Shown here piece after piece: positions 1 through 8,769 of a DNA stretch of 64,000 nucleotides; position 1 is the first letter of the stretch; each line of letters opens with the position of its first letter. A model generated the notes under the pieces. The model saw only the letters and a list, made by a program, of their open reading frames with translations. It was not told the DNA's origin and ran no database searches. The position numbers were made by a program, and so were the translations under genes. Source of the stretch: Thermoanaerobaculia bacterium (lineage in GTDB: Bacteria > Acidobacteriota > Thermoanaerobaculia > Multivoradales > Multivoraceae); assembly GCA_022826745.1 (NCBI GenBank), contig JAJDUI010000006.1:197015-261014 (forward strand). The letters are read 5' to 3'.

Positions 1-1
1 C

Positions 2-472
2 GAGGAGCTGGCGGAGTACCTGGAGTACGACGTGATGGCCTACGAGCGCTACAACCCCGAGCAGGGCGAGCGGGTGTTCCACCGCGCGCGCTGCTCGGCC
101 TGTCACGTCTTCGGCGACATCGGCCGCGGCGGCGGCCCGGACCTGTCGACCGTCATCAAGCGCTTCCGCCGCCGTGAAGTCCTGGAGTCGATCATGTTCC
201 CGTCGCGGGTCATCTCGGACCAGTACCAGGCGGTCGACGTCGAACTCGACGACGGCAGCCTGCACAGCGGGATGGTGGTCGAGGACGCGGCCGAGCGGCT
301 GACGCTGGTCAACGCCAACGGCGACCGCCTCGACCTGGACAAGGCGCGGCTTCGAAGCCGCGAACCCTCCACGCTCTCGATCATGCCGGAGGGCCTGCTC
401 GACACGATGACCCTGAGTGACCTGGCCAGCCTGATCCGATTCCTGGACGAGGGGGCCGACGAGGCGCCCTAG
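2..472 (+). CDS. C-terminal part of a c-type cytochrome / haem-binding domain protein (5' truncated)
   Basis: The reading frame is already open at base 2, so the start lies outside the window and only the last ~156 residues are present. A CSACH motif (CxxCH, bases 92-106) is a covalent haem c attachment site. It is followed by GGGPDLS and a short beta-rich tail (SDQYQAVDVELDDG). This arrangement matches the putative haem-binding domain known from Pirellula and Verrucomicrobium large secreted proteins, usually the C-terminal module of a much longer protein with a beta-propeller. It is probably periplasmic and redox-active. The stop TAG shares CTAG with the stop of the convergent sulfatase. The domain call is good; the full protein function is unknown. 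Confidence 0.75.
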   Translation, partial: EELAEYLEYDVMAYERYNPEQGERVFHRARCSACHVFGDIGRGGGPDLSTVIKRFRRREVLESIMFPSRVISDQYQAVDVELDDGSLHSGMVVEDAAERLTLVNANGDRLDLDKARLRSREPSTLSIMPEGLLDTMTLSDLASLIRFLDEGADEAP

Positions 473-2121
473 TCCGGCGGCGCCAGGGGTTGGGAGTCGT
501 CGCCGCGGATCGCCTCGAGTTCCGCGGTCAGCCGCTCCACGATGTCGGGCCGGTCGAGGTAGAGGTCGTTCGTCTCGGCCGGATCGGCGACGAGTTCGTA
601 GAGTTGTCCGGCGGCGCCGCCGGGTTCAGGGGCGAGTTGCCGTGGTTGGGTGAAGCCGCCCGAACCGAGCCCTTCGATCAGCTTCCACTTCCGGGGGGCC
701 TCCGGGCCGTCCAGGTCGTGGGAACGGATGGCGAACATCCCGCGCGAGCTGTGGTGAATCAGCGAGTTGCGGGGCGCCTGCGCGTCCTCTTCGCCGCGGA
801 GCAGAGCTCCGAGATCGACGCTGTCCTCGGCGGCTCCATCGGGAACCTCGGCCTGCAGGATGGAGGTCACGGTGCGGAAGACGTCGACCAGGCCGGCCAG
901 CTCTTCACGCACCGAACCGGCCGGAAAACGGCCCGGCCAGCGGGCCAGGAAGGGGACGCGGTGGCCGCCCTCGTGGATGTCGGCCTTCTGGCCCCGCAGC
1001 GATCCGTTCGCGCGGTGTCCGGTCTCCTCGATGTCCGCTTCGATCCAGTGGGCGCCGTTGTCGCTCGTGAACAGGACCAGGGTGTTCGAGGCGAGATCGA
1101 GCGAGTCGAGAGTGTCGAGCAGGCGGCCGACGCCGGCGTCGACCTGGGCGACGAAGTCGCCGTAGACGCCGGCGCCGCTCGCGCCTTCGAACTCCGGCAG
1201 CGGCATCCAGGGCGTGTGGGGCGAGGGCAGCGGCAGGTAGAGAAAGAACGGGCGGCCGTCCCCGGCTGCGGCTCGCTGCTCCAGGTAGCGTCCGGCGCGC
1301 TCGAACAGGGTCGGCGTGACCTGGAGGAAGTCGAAGCCCGGGGCGATGTCGCCGGCGCGCCAGTAGCCGCCTCCTCCGTACCGCCGCATTGAACTGTCCT
1401 CGACCGTTTCGGTCGCCGCCTCGAACACGCCCTCGTCCTCGATGTAGAGGTACGGCTCCATGTCGAGGGAGGCGGGGATCCCGAAGTAGTGCTCGAAGCC
1501 GGCGGTGACCGGCCCCGGGCGAAGCGGGGCGTCGTAGTCGGTCCGGCCGGGCTCCCCGTCGTCGGGAGCCGGATCGGCGCCGAGTCCGAGATGCCACTTG
1601 CCGATGCCGGCGGTGGCGTAGCCGAGGGACTGGAGGAACCCTGGCAGGGTGACGCGCTCCGGTTCGAGCAGGGCGGTGGATCGCCCGTTCAGCACGCCGC
1701 GCTTCAGCCTGGAGCGCCAGGCGTAGCGGCCGGCGAGGAGCGCGTAGCGGGTCGGCGTGCAGACCGACGACGGACTGTGGGCGTCCGTCAGCCGTACGCC
1801 CTCGTTCGCGAGCCGGTCGAGGTTGGGGGTCGGGATCCGTGATTCCGGGTTGTAGGCGCCGATGTCCCCGTAGCCAAGGTCATCGGCGAGGATCAGCAGG
1901 ACGTTCGGCCGCTCGGGTTCCGGCACGTTGTCCGGTGCGGGCTCTGTCACGCAAGCCTGAAGCAGCACCGTGGCGATGGCTGCGCAGGTCGCGACGGCCA
2001 GCGGGCCTGGAAGCGTTCGGCGGCGCGTTGGTTGGTACAGTCTGCGACTCCCTTCCGCGCCGATCGTACCCGCCGTACCTTTCCATGCCTCCCAAGCCGC
2101 GCAAGAGGTCCCGGCGCTCAC
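469..2121 (-). CDS. Sulfatase (arylsulfatase family S1), lipoprotein
   Basis: Family S1 sulfatases hydrolyse sulfate esters, often on polysaccharides. The core starts at PNVLLILADDLGYGD, with the metal-binding Asp pair at residues 80-81. The CTPTR motif at residue 121 is the Cys-type site converted to formylglycine. A lipobox (LLQAC, Cys57) suggests an outer-membrane or periplasmic lipoprotein. At about 550 residues it is of normal length. The start is uncertain: the only in-frame standard start before the lipobox is GTG at 2121. That gives a 45-residue N-terminus ahead of the signal segment and overlaps the divergent aroH by 37 bases. A CTG near 2050 is an alternative. The substrate cannot be read from sequence. 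Confidence 0.88.
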   Translation of the reverse strand: MSAGTSCAAWEAWKGTAGTIGAEGSRRLYQPTRRRTLPGPLAVATCAAIATVLLQACVTEPAPDNVPEPERPNVLLILADDLGYGDIGAYNPESRIPTPNLDRLANEGVRLTDAHSPSSVCTPTRYALLAGRYAWRSRLKRGVLNGRSTALLEPERVTLPGFLQSLGYATAGIGKWHLGLGADPAPDDGEPGRTDYDAPLRPGPVTAGFEHYFGIPASLDMEPYLYIEDEGVFEAATETVEDSSMRRYGGGGYWRAGDIAPGFDFLQVTPTLFERAGRYLEQRAAAGDGRPFFLYLPLPSPHTPWMPLPEFEGASGAGVYGDFVAQVDAGVGRLLDTLDSLDLASNTLVLFTSDNGAHWIEADIEETGHRANGSLRGQKADIHEGGHRVPFLARWPGRFPAGSVREELAGLVDVFRTVTSILQAEVPDGAAEDSVDLGALLRGEEDAQAPRNSLIHHSSRGMFAIRSHDLDGPEAPRKWKLIEGLGSGGFTQPRQLAPEPGGAAGQLYELVADPAETNDLYLDRPDIVERLTAELEAIRGDDSQPLAPPD

Positions 2122-2531
2122 GACGGCCGGTCTGCCGCGGCGTCCGCGGCGCGACGACAGTCGAGGGCACGAACCGCGAGTTGATCCTCACCGCGACCGC
2201 GGAACTGCTCGAGCGGATGGTGCAGGCGAATGGCATCGAGCCGGAGGATGTCGCGAGCGCCATCTTCACGACTTCGCCGGATCTGACTGCGGAGTACCCG
2301 GCGCTGGCGGCCCGGCTGATGGGCTGGCGTGACACGGCTCTCCTGTGCGGGCACGAGATGGCGGTCCCGAGCGGGCTGGAACGTTGCGTGCGTATCCTGC
2401 TGCACTGGAACACAACGCTTCCCGCCTCGGACGTCGAGCACGTCTACATCCATGGCGCCTCGAATCTGCGGCCCGACCGCGAGGAACTCGACGAGCTGCG
2501 CCGGCAGATCGAGGCGCAGCAGGAGCGTTAG
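2085..2531 (+). CDS. aroH: Chorismate mutase, AroH type
   Basis: AroH isomerises chorismate to prephenate, the first step toward phenylalanine and tyrosine, in the cytoplasm. The GVRGATTVEG segment followed by LTATAELLERMV is characteristic of the monofunctional Bacillus-type AroH fold, as is the C-terminal VEHVYIHGA...LRPD. The ATG at 2085 gives 148 residues, slightly longer than the usual ~120-130 because of a basic MPPKPRKRSRRSRRP leader. No later ATG or GTG precedes the conserved core, so this start is preferred. It overlaps the 5' end of the divergent sulfatase. It stands alone without other aromatic-pathway genes nearby. Confidence 0.88.
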   Translation: MPPKPRKRSRRSRRPVCRGVRGATTVEGTNRELILTATAELLERMVQANGIEPEDVASAIFTTSPDLTAEYPALAARLMGWRDTALLCGHEMAVPSGLERCVRILLHWNTTLPASDVEHVYIHGASNLRPDREELDELRRQIEAQQER

Positions 2532-2541
2532 GCAGGAGCGG

Positions 2542-4305
2542 TCATAGCCGCCGCAGAATCAGCAGCCGGAAGTCCATCGCCTGGTCACCCGGGATCTCCA
2601 GCGCCCGCAGGAACAGGGTGCCACGGCCGGGTTGAAGGTCGATCTCGCCCAGGACCGTCGGCTGGAAGTCCTTCACGTAGGACTCGATGCGGGGAACGCG
2701 GTCGTCGTCCATGCCGATCAGCGGCGGGTCGTGCGCCTGGTCGATCCGGCCGCTTGTCGCCTGTTCGCCGAGCCGCAGTTCGATCAGCGCGCCGGCGTCG
2801 TCCTCGGCGCACGTGGTGTAGAGGACAACCTCGAAGCGGCCGCCGGCGAGCACTTCGACATCCCATGTGATCGCGTCGCCTGGGCTGGTCCAGTTCGTGA
2901 AGTAGGAGTCGTTCGGGTAGCGGCTCGAACGCTCGATGGCGCCGTGGGCAGTGCCGTCCCGAGCGGGGAGATGCGTGGACTCGTGTTCGGGATGGCCGAT
3001 CGGAAACGGCCGGTCGTCCTCGTCCGGAAGCTCGGGCAGTACCTCTGCGATCCACCTGTTCCGGACGGCAGCGAGCCGGGCGGCCGCCTCGGGCCGCTCC
3101 GCGGCGAGATCCTTCCGCTGGCCGGGATCGGCGGCCATGTCGAACAGGCGGCCTTCGTGGTCGAGTCGGTACTGCTGACTACGGACGCTGGTGCTCCCGC
3201 GCCAGTGGTTCACGAGATGCCGGCCGGGCCATTCGCCGGCAGCCGTGGCTCCGGGCTCCAGCAGCGGCTTCAGGCTGAGGCCGTCGATGGGGCGGGAAGT
3301 CGCGTACGGGATGCCGGCGAGTTCGGCCAGAGTCGGCAGCAGGTCGATCGCGGCCGCGATGCGATCGACGACCGTGCCGGCTTCGATGGCGCGTGGCCAG
3401 CGGACGAAGAAGGGGGACCGGACGCCGCCTTCGTCCGTCGAACCCTTGCGACCCTTCATGCCGCCGTTCCAGCGCCAGCCGTTCGGGCCGTTGTCCGTCA
3501 GGTAGACGACGATCGTGTCGCGGGCGAGACCGAGCTCCGCGAGGCGCCCGGTCAGCCGTCCGACGTTCCAGTCGATGTTCTCGGTCATCGCCAGGGCGGC
3601 CCGGGTGTGATCGAGATGCTCTTTCCCGGGGTCGCGGTGGCGCCGGGGGAGGTCGTCGTCCTCGAATCGGGCCCACCAGCGATCAGGCACCTGCATCGGG
3701 CTGTGGGGTGTGTTGTAGGCAATCCAGACGAAGAAGGGCTCGGCGCGGTGGTCTTCGATGAACCGGATGGCGCGGTCGGTGAAGTCGTCGGTGACGTAGC
3801 CGTTGCCCCGGACGACGCGGCCGTTGTGGTCCAGGGGCGGGTCGAAGTAGTTCCCCCAGTGGCCCGAGGTGAAGCCGTAGAACTCGTCGAACCCCCGGGC
3901 GTTGGGATGGTAGGGGGGCTGCGAACCGTTGTGCCATTTGCCGAAGGCCGCGGTGGCGTAGCCGGCTGCATGGAAGACCTCGGCGATCGTCGTCTCGTCC
4001 AGGTCGAGCCGCTCTCCGCCCCGGGAGGTGGCGTAGACGCCGGTCCGCGGGTGGTAGCGGCCGGTCAGGACTTCGGCGCGTGTCGGCGAACAGACGGGGC
4101 TGACGAAGAACCCGGTAAAGGACGCGCCCTCTCGCGCCAGTGCGTCGAGGTTCGGCGTGCGGACGTTCGTGTTGCCGTGGACACTCAGGTCGCCCCAGCC
4201 CTGGTCGTCGGCGAGGAACAGGACGAGGTTGGGTCTGGAGTCCGGGACCGGCGCCGCGCACGAGACCGTGACGATGGCCGTTAACAGGATGGCCGCTCGC
4301 CGCAT
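2542..4305 (-). CDS. Sulfatase (arylsulfatase family S1), lipoprotein with C-terminal beta domain
   Basis: This is a second S1 sulfatase, converging on aroH. The N-terminus is a lipoprotein signal (ILLTAIVTVSC, Cys16). The catalytic core follows with LADDQGWGD (Asp33-Asp34) and CSPTR at Cys72, the formylglycine precursor. C-terminal to about residue 430 is an extra beta-rich segment (YFTNWTSPGDAITWDVEV onward). It resembles the add-on beta domains of polysaccharide-active sulfatases and may bind glycan. At 587 residues it is somewhat long because of this domain. Together with the sulfatase at 469-2121 it suggests use of sulfated organic matter. No sulfatase maturase is encoded in this window. 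Confidence 0.9.
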   Translation of the reverse strand: MRRAAILLTAIVTVSCAAPVPDSRPNLVLFLADDQGWGDLSVHGNTNVRTPNLDALAREGASFTGFFVSPVCSPTRAEVLTGRYHPRTGVYATSRGGERLDLDETTIAEVFHAAGYATAAFGKWHNGSQPPYHPNARGFDEFYGFTSGHWGNYFDPPLDHNGRVVRGNGYVTDDFTDRAIRFIEDHRAEPFFVWIAYNTPHSPMQVPDRWWARFEDDDLPRRHRDPGKEHLDHTRAALAMTENIDWNVGRLTGRLAELGLARDTIVVYLTDNGPNGWRWNGGMKGRKGSTDEGGVRSPFFVRWPRAIEAGTVVDRIAAAIDLLPTLAELAGIPYATSRPIDGLSLKPLLEPGATAAGEWPGRHLVNHWRGSTSVRSQQYRLDHEGRLFDMAADPGQRKDLAAERPEAAARLAAVRNRWIAEVLPELPDEDDRPFPIGHPEHESTHLPARDGTAHGAIERSSRYPNDSYFTNWTSPGDAITWDVEVLAGGRFEVVLYTTCAEDDAGALIELRLGEQATSGRIDQAHDPPLIGMDDDRVPRIESYVKDFQPTVLGEIDLQPGRGTLFLRALEIPGDQAMDFRLLILRRL

Positions 4306-4407
4306 CCGTTCGTTCTATCCCAACCAACCCTAAACGTGACTAGAATGGTCATCTTTACTGTTACCTAGAGCTACGCGCTCCGAATAGAGCCGTTCACCGG
4401 AGGAACC

Positions 4408-5064
4408 ATGACGCTGCGAATCAACGACGAAGCTCCCAACTTCACCGCCCAGACCACGGAGGGGGAGATCGACTTCCACGAGTGGATCGGCGATGGCTGG
4501 TGCGTTCTGTTCTCGCACCCCAAGGACTTCACGCCGGTCTGCACGACCGAACTGGGCACCGTTGCCGGCCTCAAGGGCGAGTTCGACCGCCGCAACTGCA
4601 AGGTGATCGGCATCAGCGTCGACGGCGTATCGGACCATCAGGCGTGGTCGAAGGACATCGAGGCGTCCCAGGGTCACGCCCTGAACTACCCGTTGATCGG
4701 CGACCCGACGCTCGACATCGTCAAGCAGTACGACATGCTGCCAGCCGACGCCGGCGACACCTCCGAGGGCCGGACGCCGATGGACAATGCGACCGCGCGC
4801 TCGGTCTTCGTGATCGGCCCGGACAAGCGGATCAAGGCGACGCTGACCTACCCGATGAGTACGGGCCGGAACTTCGCCGAGATCCTGCGTCTGGTGGACT
4901 CCGTCCAGTTGACGGCGAAGGAACAGGTGGCGACGCCGGCGAACTGGGAGCAGGGCGAGGACGTGATCATCCTGCCGGCGGTGTCGGACGAAGCGGCGCG
5001 GGCGAAGTATCCCCAGGGCTGGCAGCAGCCCCTGCCTTACATCCGGGTGGTGCCGCAGCCCTAA
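4408..5064 (+). CDS. Peroxiredoxin, 1-Cys (Prx6) subfamily
   Basis: This is a thiol peroxidase that reduces hydrogen peroxide and organic hydroperoxides in the cytoplasm. HPKDFTPVCTTELG contains the PxxxTxxC peroxidatic site with Cys45. The spacing and the long C-terminal arm (PANWEQGEDVIILPAVSDE) are typical of the Prx6/1-Cys group, as is the 218-residue length. The ATG at 4408 is supported by a strong ribosome-binding site (CCGGAGGAACC). The 102-base upstream region is less GC-rich than its surroundings and probably holds the promoter. A convergent bolA follows on the other strand, 7 bases away. Confidence 0.93.
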   Translation: MTLRINDEAPNFTAQTTEGEIDFHEWIGDGWCVLFSHPKDFTPVCTTELGTVAGLKGEFDRRNCKVIGISVDGVSDHQAWSKDIEASQGHALNYPLIGDPTLDIVKQYDMLPADAGDTSEGRTPMDNATARSVFVIGPDKRIKATLTYPMSTGRNFAEILRLVDSVQLTAKEQVATPANWEQGEDVIILPAVSDEAARAKYPQGWQQPLPYIRVVPQP

Positions 5065-5071
5065 GGCGTAG

Positions 5072-5464
5072 TCAGTCCTCCGGCGAGTCGAACCCGGAGC
5101 CGCCGCGGCAGTCGGGCGACAGGCTCCGTTGCTCGTCACGCGCCTGCCACTCGGCCGGCGTCAACGCGTCGATGGCCAGAGCGTGGATCGGTCCGGCCAG
5201 TTCGTCGGCCAGGGCGCGGTGGATCACCCGGTGCCGCTGCAGCCGGTTCGTACCCTCGAAACGGCTGCTGACCACCACGACCCGGAAGTGGGTTTCGGCG
5301 TCCGAGGGCACGTTGTGCATCCGGCTTTCGTTCAGCACCTCCAGCCGTTCGGCGCCGGTGGCCTGCTCGAGCTTCCGGTGGATCGTCTGTTCGAGAAGCG
5401 TGCCGCGGGCGACGGCCTTTGCCGAGGCCCGGTTCGTGGCAAGCGGCTTTCCGAGAGTCGCCAT
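5072..5464 (-). CDS. BolA family protein
   Basis: BolA proteins are small, often iron-sulfur related factors that partner with monothiol glutaredoxins, or act as regulators. The core reads HFRVVVVSSRFEG, LQRHRVIHRALADEL and IHALAIDALTPAEW, the standard BolA alpha-beta fold with the invariant RH pair. The protein has 130 residues; the first ~35 and last ~17 are extensions beyond the core. The start ATG at 5464 is unambiguous. No glutaredoxin gene is next to it. The neighbouring peroxiredoxin, on the opposite strand, gives a loose oxidative-stress context. Confidence 0.9.
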   Translation of the reverse strand: MATLGKPLATNRASAKAVARGTLLEQTIHRKLEQATGAERLEVLNESRMHNVPSDAETHFRVVVVSSRFEGTNRLQRHRVIHRALADELAGPIHALAIDALTPAEWQARDEQRSLSPDCRGGSGFDSPED

Positions 5465-5507
5465 GGGTGGATCATAGCGGCGTCTACTGCCGTGCTACGG
5501 TCGCTCG

Positions 5508-6221
5508 ATGGCGGAGTCGACGGGCCGTTCACCCTGGTTCTACGCCATCCTGGGCTGCCTGGGCTGCCTCGGTCTCGTGGTCCTCGTGGTGGGCGGCCTG
5601 GCCTTCTTTGGCGTCCGTACGGCCCAGCAGGTGACCGCCGACAACCAGGATCCCGAGCGGCGCAGAAGCCGGGCCCTGGAAGTGCTGGGGGCGGAGCGGG
5701 AACCGGGTGGCTATCACGCCGCGGCGGTTGTTTCGATTCCCCTGTTCATGGAGATGGCGGTCTTCTCGGACCGGCCACCGGAAGACGGCTCCCCGGGGGG
5801 AGAGTTCGGGGAGGAGGGGTTCTTCTACCTTCGCGTGAGGGCAGGGGGCGACGATCTGCGGGCCTTCTTCGACGGCGAGATAAGTGAGTCGGTGACGTTT
5901 CGCGAGATGGGCCTGGAGTTGAACGTCGACGAGAACCTGGGCCGGGGCGACCTGGACCGGGGGGACTTCACCGGACGCTGGGCCACGTTCCGTGGCCATA
6001 CCTTGTACGAGGCCGGGGAAGAAGTCGGAGACCTCGTGACGTTGATCGAGTTCGAGTGCGCCGAGGACGAGCGGATGCGGATGGGCGTCTGGTTCGGGCC
6101 TGCCGCGGAACCTGGTGATCAAGACACGAGTGCCGGGTCGGGATCTGGCGGTCTGGCGGCGGACGGCGAGTTGATCGAGGCATTCCTGGAACCGATTCAC
6201 CCATGTGGCCGTTCCCTCTGA
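5508..6221 (+). CDS. Hypothetical protein with an N-terminal membrane anchor
   Basis: I do not recognise the family. Residues ~7-35 (FYAILGCLGCLGLVVLVVGG and beyond) form one hydrophobic helix preceded by a few polar residues, so the protein is probably anchored with its soluble ~200 residues outside the cytoplasm. The rest is acidic with mixed beta strands and no catalytic motif I can name. The last 19 bases overlap the start of the spondin-domain gene, which suggests translational coupling and a shared transcript. The start at 5508 (ATGGCGGAG) lies 43 bases after the divergent bolA start, so the promoter region is very compact. Confidence 0.7.
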   Translation: MAESTGRSPWFYAILGCLGCLGLVVLVVGGLAFFGVRTAQQVTADNQDPERRRSRALEVLGAEREPGGYHAAAVVSIPLFMEMAVFSDRPPEDGSPGGEFGEEGFFYLRVRAGGDDLRAFFDGEISESVTFREMGLELNVDENLGRGDLDRGDFTGRWATFRGHTLYEAGEEVGDLVTLIEFECAEDERMRMGVWFGPAAEPGDQDTSAGSGSGGLAADGELIEAFLEPIHPCGRSL

Positions 6222-7528
6222 AACCGGTGTTGGCGGCCGCGACCGTCTGGTCCTGCCTGGGCGCGGCGGTGTGGGCGCAATCCGGAGCCGACTCGGCCAG
6301 CTACCGTCTCACGTTTCAGGGCGCCTGGACCCGCGCCGTCACGCCCGCCGGCGTTCCCGGCAGCGCCCACTTCTCACCCCTGATCGGCGCCGTTCACAAC
6401 GACCGGGTGACCTTCTGGGAGCCGGGCAGCCGGGCCAGCCGCCAGGTGGAGCGGGTGGCGGAACTCGGGATCCAGCGGGACCTCAGAGCCCTTATGGAGA
6501 GGAGCCCCCACGTCTCCGAAGTGCTCGAGAGGGAGCCTCCGAGAAGCGGCACGGCTTCGGCCTCGATCGAGTTCGAGGTCACCGCGGAGTACCCCCTGGT
6601 CACGCTGCTGACCATGATCGCTCCCAGTCCGGACTGGTTCGTCGGCGTTCACGGGCTGTCGCTGCTCGACGCTCAGGGGGAGTGGCTGGCCAACCATCAG
6701 GTAGACCTCTTCCCCTACGACGCGGGCACCGAGGAGGGAACCGAGTTCTCCCTCGACAACCCGGCGACCGTGCCGCAGGGCACGATCACGAGCATCCGCG
6801 GCATGGGCAAGTTCACGGACGGACCGATGGCGCGGCTGACCTTCGAGCGCCGGGAGCAGGAAGAACCCGGGGCGCCGGATCCGAACGACCCGGGTCCGCG
6901 ATTCACCGGCGACGTCACCGCGGAGCCGGCGGGGGACTCGGGCGTCATCGTGTTCTGGCGCGGAAGCTGGGCCGACGCTGCGAGAGGGCTCCTTACCGTC
7001 GAGGCACGCAGCCAGACGGCGGGCTGGGCCCGGGTGGCGACGGCGTCCGCCAGGGACGGACGCGTCCGCATCGACGGACTTCGTTCGGAGACGCCGTACA
7101 CGTTCCGCCTGCGCGCGGACGGGCGCCAGGGTCTCGAGTACTCGGACGAGGCGAGTGCGACGACCGGCGGTTACAGCGGCCCATGTCGCGGTGGCGACAC
7201 CTTTCTCTGCCTGAGGGAGGGTCGGTTCGAGGCACGGGTGCACTGGACGAATCCCGACGTGCCCGATGACTTCGGAAGCGGTGTCGCCATCCCGGTGGAG
7301 ATCTCCGACGAGTCGGGCCTGTTCTGGTTCTTCGACCCGGAGAACGTGGAGCTGGTCATCAAGTTGCTCGACGGCCGTGTGCTGAACGGCAGGTACTGGG
7401 TGTTCTACGGCGCCCTGTCCGACGTGGAGTACTGGATCACGGTGAGGGACACCGTCAGCGGTCTGAATCGCACCTACCACAACCCGCCCAAGCTGCTGGG
7501 CGGGCAGCGCGACCTCGAGGCGTTCTGA
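6203..7528 (+). CDS. Secreted spondin-domain protein with FN3 and a conserved C-terminal domain
   Basis: A signal peptide ends near AVWAQ (residue 26). Residues ~33-200 match the spondin N-domain (YRLTFQGAWT, HFSPLIGAVHN, FWEPGSRAS), a beta-sandwich found in secreted, often extracellular-matrix-like proteins. Residues ~233-323 look like a fibronectin type III domain. Residues ~327-441 form a separate module (FLCLREGRFEARVHW, SGLFWFFDPEN, LDGRVLN, VRDT). The M14 carboxypeptidase at 14042-16066 carries the same C-terminal module. The gene overlaps the upstream membrane-protein gene by 19 bases. Its stop codon directly abuts the stop of the convergent kinase gene, leaving no room for a terminator. 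The ligand is unknown. Confidence 0.8.
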   Translation: MWPFPLKPVLAAATVWSCLGAAVWAQSGADSASYRLTFQGAWTRAVTPAGVPGSAHFSPLIGAVHNDRVTFWEPGSRASRQVERVAELGIQRDLRALMERSPHVSEVLEREPPRSGTASASIEFEVTAEYPLVTLLTMIAPSPDWFVGVHGLSLLDAQGEWLANHQVDLFPYDAGTEEGTEFSLDNPATVPQGTITSIRGMGKFTDGPMARLTFERREQEEPGAPDPNDPGPRFTGDVTAEPAGDSGVIVFWRGSWADAARGLLTVEARSQTAGWARVATASARDGRVRIDGLRSETPYTFRLRADGRQGLEYSDEASATTGGYSGPCRGGDTFLCLREGRFEARVHWTNPDVPDDFGSGVAIPVEISDESGLFWFFDPENVELVIKLLDGRVLNGRYWVFYGALSDVEYWITVRDTVSGLNRTYHNPPKLLGGQRDLEAF

Positions 7529-8653
7529 CTACGTGGTGGGGCCTCCGACGATTCTGCGCAGGTCCGTGTCACGCGCCAGCAGTGACTCGAGCAGGGCCAG
7601 TTGCACCCGGCAGCGGTCCAGATTCTGGCCGGGCCGCTCGACCCGAAAGTAGACGTCGCCATCCAGGTGGTCGGTGAGGAAGCGCACGGCCTGCTCGAGC
7701 GTCAGCACCAGGGCGCCGTCGACCAGGCTTCTTCTCTCGGTCGCAGTCAGGAATCGGGCGCCGTCCAGGTAGCCCTGAGCCAGGCCGGCGAATAGCTCCA
7801 GGTCGACTCGCGCCCCGTCGGTTTCACGGGCATCCTCTTCGGCTCGGTGGCCCATCGACCGGACCATGTCTCCGAAGTCGCAGGCGGCCAGTCCGGGCAT
7901 GGTCGTGTCCAGATCGACGACGCAGAGCGCTTCGCCGGTTTCCCGGTCGAACAGGATGTTGCTGATCTTGCAGTCGTTGTGGACGGTCCGCCGCGGCAGC
8001 TTGTGGGGCGCGCCGACGCTCAACCGGCCAGCCAGTTCGCGGTGGGCGGCGACCGACCGGATCTCGGCGACGGCCTGCCGGCGCCTGGCGTTGCGGGCAG
8101 CCGAGGCGCTTGCCGTGGCCAGCGCCCGGTCAAACGTCTCGAAGCGGTTCAGCGTGTCGTGGAAGCCGGGAATCGTTTCGTGCAGCGGCGGTGAAGGGAG
8201 ATCGACGAACAGCGTCTCGAAGCGGCCGAACGCCTGTGCGGCGAGGAAGACCTGCTCCGGCGTCGACGCCCGGAGTACGGTCGTCGTGTCCTCGATCAGC
8301 TCGTACATCCGCCACCAGTCGGCTCGACGGTCCGGCGCCGTCGTCTCGAACCACATCGCCCCGTTCGCCGCGGGAACCAGAGTCAGCCGACGCCGGCCGC
8401 TCCCCGGGCCGAGCTTGCGCTTTAGGTGGCGCGTGATCCGGACGATGTTCGCCATGACCTGAGCCGGATTCGGGAACACGTAGCCATTGATCCGCTGCAG
8501 CAGGTAGCGGCTGCCGCTCGCGGTGGAGACGACGTAGGAGTCGTTGATGTGGCCCGCGCGCAGTTCGACCGCCGCGGTTGCCCGGCCCTCGATGCGGAAG
8601 CGCTCCGCGATGCGCAGGACCGCCTCGGGATCGTCCTGTCCGGTCGCCTTCAC
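7529..8653 (-). CDS. Phosphotransferase, N-acetylhexosamine 1-kinase (NahK)-like
   Basis: This is a member of the aminoglycoside-phosphotransferase/kinase fold. AGHINDSYVV forms the phosphate-binding loop and YLLQRINGYVF follows at about residue 50. VHNDCKISNILFD (~residue 223) is the catalytic loop and VVDLDTTMPGL contains the Mg-binding Asp. These segments follow the NahK pattern closely, and NahK phosphorylates N-acetylhexosamines at C1 using ATP. The 374-residue length fits. The start is GTG at 8653. The exact sugar substrate is inferred from family resemblance; a general sugar kinase is the alternative. Confidence 0.8.
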   Translation of the reverse strand: MKATGQDDPEAVLRIAERFRIEGRATAAVELRAGHINDSYVVSTASGSRYLLQRINGYVFPNPAQVMANIVRITRHLKRKLGPGSGRRRLTLVPAANGAMWFETTAPDRRADWWRMYELIEDTTTVLRASTPEQVFLAAQAFGRFETLFVDLPSPPLHETIPGFHDTLNRFETFDRALATASASAARNARRRQAVAEIRSVAAHRELAGRLSVGAPHKLPRRTVHNDCKISNILFDRETGEALCVVDLDTTMPGLAACDFGDMVRSMGHRAEEDARETDGARVDLELFAGLAQGYLDGARFLTATERRSLVDGALVLTLEQAVRFLTDHLDGDVYFRVERPGQNLDRCRVQLALLESLLARDTDLRRIVGGPTT

Positions 8654-8687
8654 GACAGGGTCGGCCGGCCGACCGGTTGGCGGCTGC

Positions 8688-8715
8688 GATATAAGTGTGA
8701 TATCACTTCCATATC
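8688..8715. promoter_or_regulatory. Inverted repeat upstream of the SPFH/Arc pair (candidate operator)
   Basis: AAGTG (8693-8697) and CACTT (8704-8708) are perfect inverted arms around TGATAT. They are flanked by GATAT (8688-8692) and ATATC (8711-8715), which are inverted again with a 2-base offset. The site lies 55 bases before the SPFH start, in an AT-richer patch. The downstream gene pair encodes an Arc-like ribbon-helix-helix protein, which would be expected to bind such a site. Binding is inference. Confidence 0.5.
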
Positions 8716-8769
8716 GAAACCAGCAGCGGTCGCCTCCGTCGGCCGCGTGATCAAGGGAGTCACCAGAAA

